In this document: in pieces, positions 61,767-64,000 of the stretch
Position numbering within the stretch: position 1 is the first letter of the stretch
How the letters are laid out: each line of letters begins with the position of its first letter
Source: Thioalkalivibrio sp. ALJ7
Lineage (GTDB): Bacteria > Pseudomonadota > Gammaproteobacteria > Ectothiorhodospirales > Ectothiorhodospiraceae
Reading direction: 5' to 3'
DNA length: 64,000 bases
Assembly: GCF_000376865.1 (NCBI RefSeq)
Contig: NZ_AQXQ01000011.1
Coordinates: 372,001 to 436,000 of the forward strand
The notes under the pieces: generated by a model
What the model was told of the DNA's origin: nothing
The model's database searches: none
The model's input: only the letters and a program-made list of their open reading frames with translations
Program-made: the position numbers and the translations under genes

Positions 61767-63587
61767 ATGACCGAGAAGCTTCGTAATATCGCCATCATCG
61801 CCCACGTCGATCATGGCAAGACCACGCTGGTTGACCAGCTCCTGCGCCAGTCCGGCACGCTCGACGCCCGCGGTGACCACGGCGAGCGGATCATGGATTC
61901 GAACGCCATCGAAAAAGAACGCGGGATCACCATTCTGGCCAAGAACACGGCCATCGAGTGGCAGGATTACCGCATCAACATCGTCGACACGCCCGGACAC
62001 GCCGACTTCGGTGGCGAGGTCGAGCGTGTGCTGTCGATGGTCGACTCCGTGCTGCTGCTGGTGGATGCGGTGGACGGCCCGATGCCGCAAACCCGCTTTG
62101 TCACCCAGAAGGCCTTCGCGATGGGCTTCAAGCCGATCGTGGTGGTGAACAAGGTTGACCGCCCCGGCGCGCGTCCCGATTGGGCAGTGGATCAGGTGTT
62201 CGACCTGTTCGATCGCCTGGGTGCGACCGACGAGCAGTTGGATTTCCCCATCGTGTTTGCCTCCGCCCTGAACGGCTTCGCCGGCCTGGATTCCAGTGTC
62301 ACCGAAGGCGACATGACCTGCCTGCTGGAGACCATCGTCAAGCACGTCTCGCCGCCGAACGTTGACGCCGACGGTCCGTTCCAGATGCAGGTCTCCTCGC
62401 TGGACTACAACAGCTACCAGGGCCTGATCGGCATCGGCCGTGTGAAACGTGGTCGCATCAAGCCGAACACCCCGGTCAAGGTAGTGGACCGCGAAGGTGG
62501 CGTACGCAATGGCCGTATGCTGCAGATCATGGGCTTCCACGGCCTGGAGCGCGTGGAAGTCACCGAGGCCAACGCCGGCGACATCATCACCTTCACCGGC
62601 ATGGACGAGCTTTTCATCTCCGACACGCTGTGTGACCCGAACCATGTCGAGGCGATGGAGCCGCTGACCGTCGACGAGCCGACCGTCAGCATGACCTTCC
62701 AGGTCAATACCTCGCCATTCGCCGGACGAGAGGGCAAGTACGTCACCTCGCGCGTCCTGCGCGACCGCCTGCAGGAAGAGCTCAAGCACAATGTCGCGCT
62801 GCGAGTGGAGCCGGCTGAGGATCCAGACAAGTTCAAGGTGTCCGGTCGTGGCGAACTGCACCTGGGTATCCTCATCGAGAACATGCGTCGCGAGGGCTAC
62901 GAGCTGGCCGTCGCGCGTCCCGAGGTGGTGATCAAGGAAGTAGACGGTGTGAAGCAGGAGCCGTACGAAGCGGTTACCGTGGATGTCGAAGAGCAGCACC
63001 AGGGCACGATCATGGAGAAGCTCGGCGAACGCCGCGGCGACATGACCAACATGGTTCCGGACGGCAAGGGCCGTGTGCGCCTGGATTTCATCGTTCCGTC
63101 ACGCGGACTGATCGGTTTCCAGACCGAGTTCATGACCGCCACCTCCGGCACCGGCATCCTGCACCACATCTTTGACCACTACGGTCCCTATCAGCCGGGT
63201 GCCGTGGCCGCGCGCCAGAACGGCGTGCTGATCGCCAACGCCGCCGGCCAGGCGCCGGGCTTCGCCCTGTTCAACCTGCAGAGTCGCGGCAAGTTGTTCA
63301 TCGGCCCCGGCGAAGAGGTCTACGAGGGCATGATTATCGGCCTGCATTCGCGAGAGAACGACTTGGTCGTGAACGCGCTCAAGGCCAAGCAGCTTACCAA
63401 CGTGCGCGCCTCCGGGACCGATGAGAATATCCAGCTCACCCCGCCGATCCGCATGACGCTGGAGCAGGCCATCGAGTTCATCGACGAAGACGAACTCGTC
63501 GAGGTCACCCCAGAAAGCCTGCGCATCCGCAAGAAGTTCCTGCTCGAGCACGAACGCAAGAAGGCCTCCCGCGCCGCCTCGGCGTAA
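61767..63587 (+). CDS. typA: Translational GTPase TypA/BipA
   Basis: A 606-residue ribosome-associated GTPase that helps assemble the large subunit and is needed under stress. The G domain has [44 protein letters not shown] and [17 protein letters not shown]-like domains follow, and the C-terminal unique domain contains the conserved [13 protein letters not shown] possible -10 TATAGT lies at 61726-61731 ahead of the gene, with no clear -35. A terminator follows at 63622. Confidence 0.97.
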   Translation: MTEKLRNIAIIAHVDHGKTTLVDQLLRQSGTLDARGDHGERIMDSNAIEKERGITILAKNTAIEWQDYRINIVDTPGHADFGGEVERVLSMVDSVLLLVDAVDGPMPQTRFVTQKAFAMGFKPIVVVNKVDRPGARPDWAVDQVFDLFDRLGATDEQLDFPIVFASALNGFAGLDSSVTEGDMTCLLETIVKHVSPPNVDADGPFQMQVSSLDYNSYQGLIGIGRVKRGRIKPNTPVKVVDREGGVRNGRMLQIMGFHGLERVEVTEANAGDIITFTGMDELFISDTLCDPNHVEAMEPLTVDEPTVSMTFQVNTSPFAGREGKYVTSRVLRDRLQEELKHNVALRVEPAEDPDKFKVSGRGELHLGILIENMRREGYELAVARPEVVIKEVDGVKQEPYEAVTVDVEEQHQGTIMEKLGERRGDMTNMVPDGKGRVRLDFIVPSRGLIGFQTEFMTATSGTGILHHIFDHYGPYQPGAVAARQNGVLIANAAGQAPGFALFNLQSRGKLFIGPGEEVYEGMIIGLHSRENDLVVNALKAKQLTNVRASGTDENIQLTPPIRMTLEQAIEFIDEDELVEVTPESLRIRKKFLLEHERKKASRAASA

Positions 63588-63621
63588 GGCCGACGCCAAC
63601 GCCCCGCCAGTGGGCAAGGCA

Positions 63622-63661
63622 AAAAGAAGCGCCCGGTCGGATCATCCGCCGGGCGCTTTTT
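63622..63661 (+). terminator. Rho-independent terminator of typA
   Basis: AGCGCCCGG at 63628-63636 pairs with CCGGGCGCT at 63649-63657, loop about 12 bases, and is followed by TTTTT. Flanking A and T runs on both sides make it likely bidirectional. It lies 35-70 bp after the typA stop. Confidence 0.9.
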
Positions 63662-64000
63662 CGTGTCTGGTCCGCTGGAGCCTCGATCTTCGTCATCCTG
63701 GGAATCGCAAAGCGATTATCCGGGACCTCCATGGGCTATCGGCGCGTGCGCGGAAGGCGCGGCTGTAGAAGGGCTCCGAACAAGGCTTGAGCGCCAGCGA
63801 CCAGACGCAACGTATCGGAAAGCCGCGCAAGGCCGAGGAAAACAGGAGGGATGGAGACGGAAAATAAATCTGTCCCCGTTTCCCGAGGCCCTGCGAAATC
63901 CAAAGGTAGACCCCCAGCCCCTGCTACTCGATGGTGTTTGGCACTAGCTTGCGCGCTGAGGGGGGGCGCTCCGGAGCAGGCTCCGGGCGGGGTGCACCGG
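63662..64000. other. Non-coding tail with repeat-like sequence
   Basis: About 340 bases to the window edge hold no open frame I can support. GTCATCCTGGGAATCGCAAAGCG and, further on, AATAAATCTGTCCCCGTTTC resemble sequences that often flank repeats and REP-associated transposase genes in proteobacteria. A short duplicated GGAGCAGGCTCCGGGC is at the edge. The rest is unremarkable; a mobile gene may begin beyond the right edge. Confidence 0.35.

Noticed and set aside
61572-62999. 475-residue frame opposite typA
   Set aside because: Antisense shadow; typA is certain and the frame has no motif.

Overview
The window is a 64 kb chromosomal segment from a high-GC gammaproteobacterium. Gene order (aroQ-accB-accC-prmA-dusB-fis; lysM-dprA-smg-topA-tsaC-hemF-hemB-aroE; def-fmt-rsmB-ntrYX-trkAH), a sucrose-phosphate synthase fused to a phosphatase-like domain beside a GH100 invertase, and many K+/Na+ transport genes suggest a halophilic or haloalkaliphilic member of the Chromatiales, near Ectothiorhodospiraceae/Thioalkalivibrio. 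That placement is inferred from gene content and was not tested by database search.

Layout. 1-4.3 kb: the end of an EAL phosphodiesterase, then a two-gene sucrose module (GH100 invertase and bidomain sucrose-phosphate synthase). 4.3-12.8 kb: a nested inverted-repeat element, a TauE-type exporter, a DUF4124 protein, argB, a flavohemoglobin (hmp) with a near-consensus promoter and palindromic operator candidate, dut-coaBC-DUF502, a metallo-beta-lactamase-fold enzyme and an LpxR-like outer-membrane protein. 12.8-19.5 kb: a CPA1 antiporter, rep, a thioredoxin-like protein, ampD, a histidine phosphatase, a small conserved protein and an inositol-monophosphatase-family enzyme. 19.7-25.2 kb: the minus-strand aroQ-accBC-prmA-(DUF3426)-dusB-fis block. 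25.3-35.0 kb: an OmpA-like lipoprotein, then the minus-strand cluster lysM, dprA, smg, topA, tsaC, hemF, hemB, aroE. 35.1-45.0 kb: the divergent plus-strand run def-fmt-rsmB-DUF4390-ntrY-ntrX-trkA-trkH, mostly with overlapping stop/start codons. 45.0-49.1 kb: a TPR protein, an LpxL-type acyltransferase, a Nei-type glycosylase, a PQQ sugar dehydrogenase and msrA. 49.3-51.6 kb: a class I glutamine amidotransferase plus amidoligase pair, divergent from folB. 52.0-54.8 kb: a nitrogen module (TorF-like porin, glnK, amtB) behind a sigma-54 promoter with an NtrC-type site. 55-64 kb: fetAB, a ParD-like/RelE toxin-antitoxin pair, divergent speE and speA, ycgL, a toxin-antitoxin module broken by a mobile element, and typA.

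How the genes work together. Sucrose synthesis and breakdown, K+ uptake (TrkAH) and cation/H+ exchange fit osmoadaptation. glnK-amtB and the porin form an ammonium-scavenging unit with a visible nitrogen-control promoter. SpeA and SpeE belong to one polyamine route. The accessory content is modest: two 282-bp inverted-repeat elements, several dispersed palindromic repeats and two toxin-antitoxin loci.

The strongest unexplained signal is the pair of 282-bp elements (51732-52013 and 60936-61217). They have identical length. One stretch of about 125 bases is about 96% identical, yet their terminal inverted repeats differ strongly while remaining symmetrical within each copy. Two internal stems also show paired compensatory changes. 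One copy has disrupted a PIN-domain toxin gene. The second system worth following is the amidoligase/glutamine amidotransferase pair, whose product is unknown.
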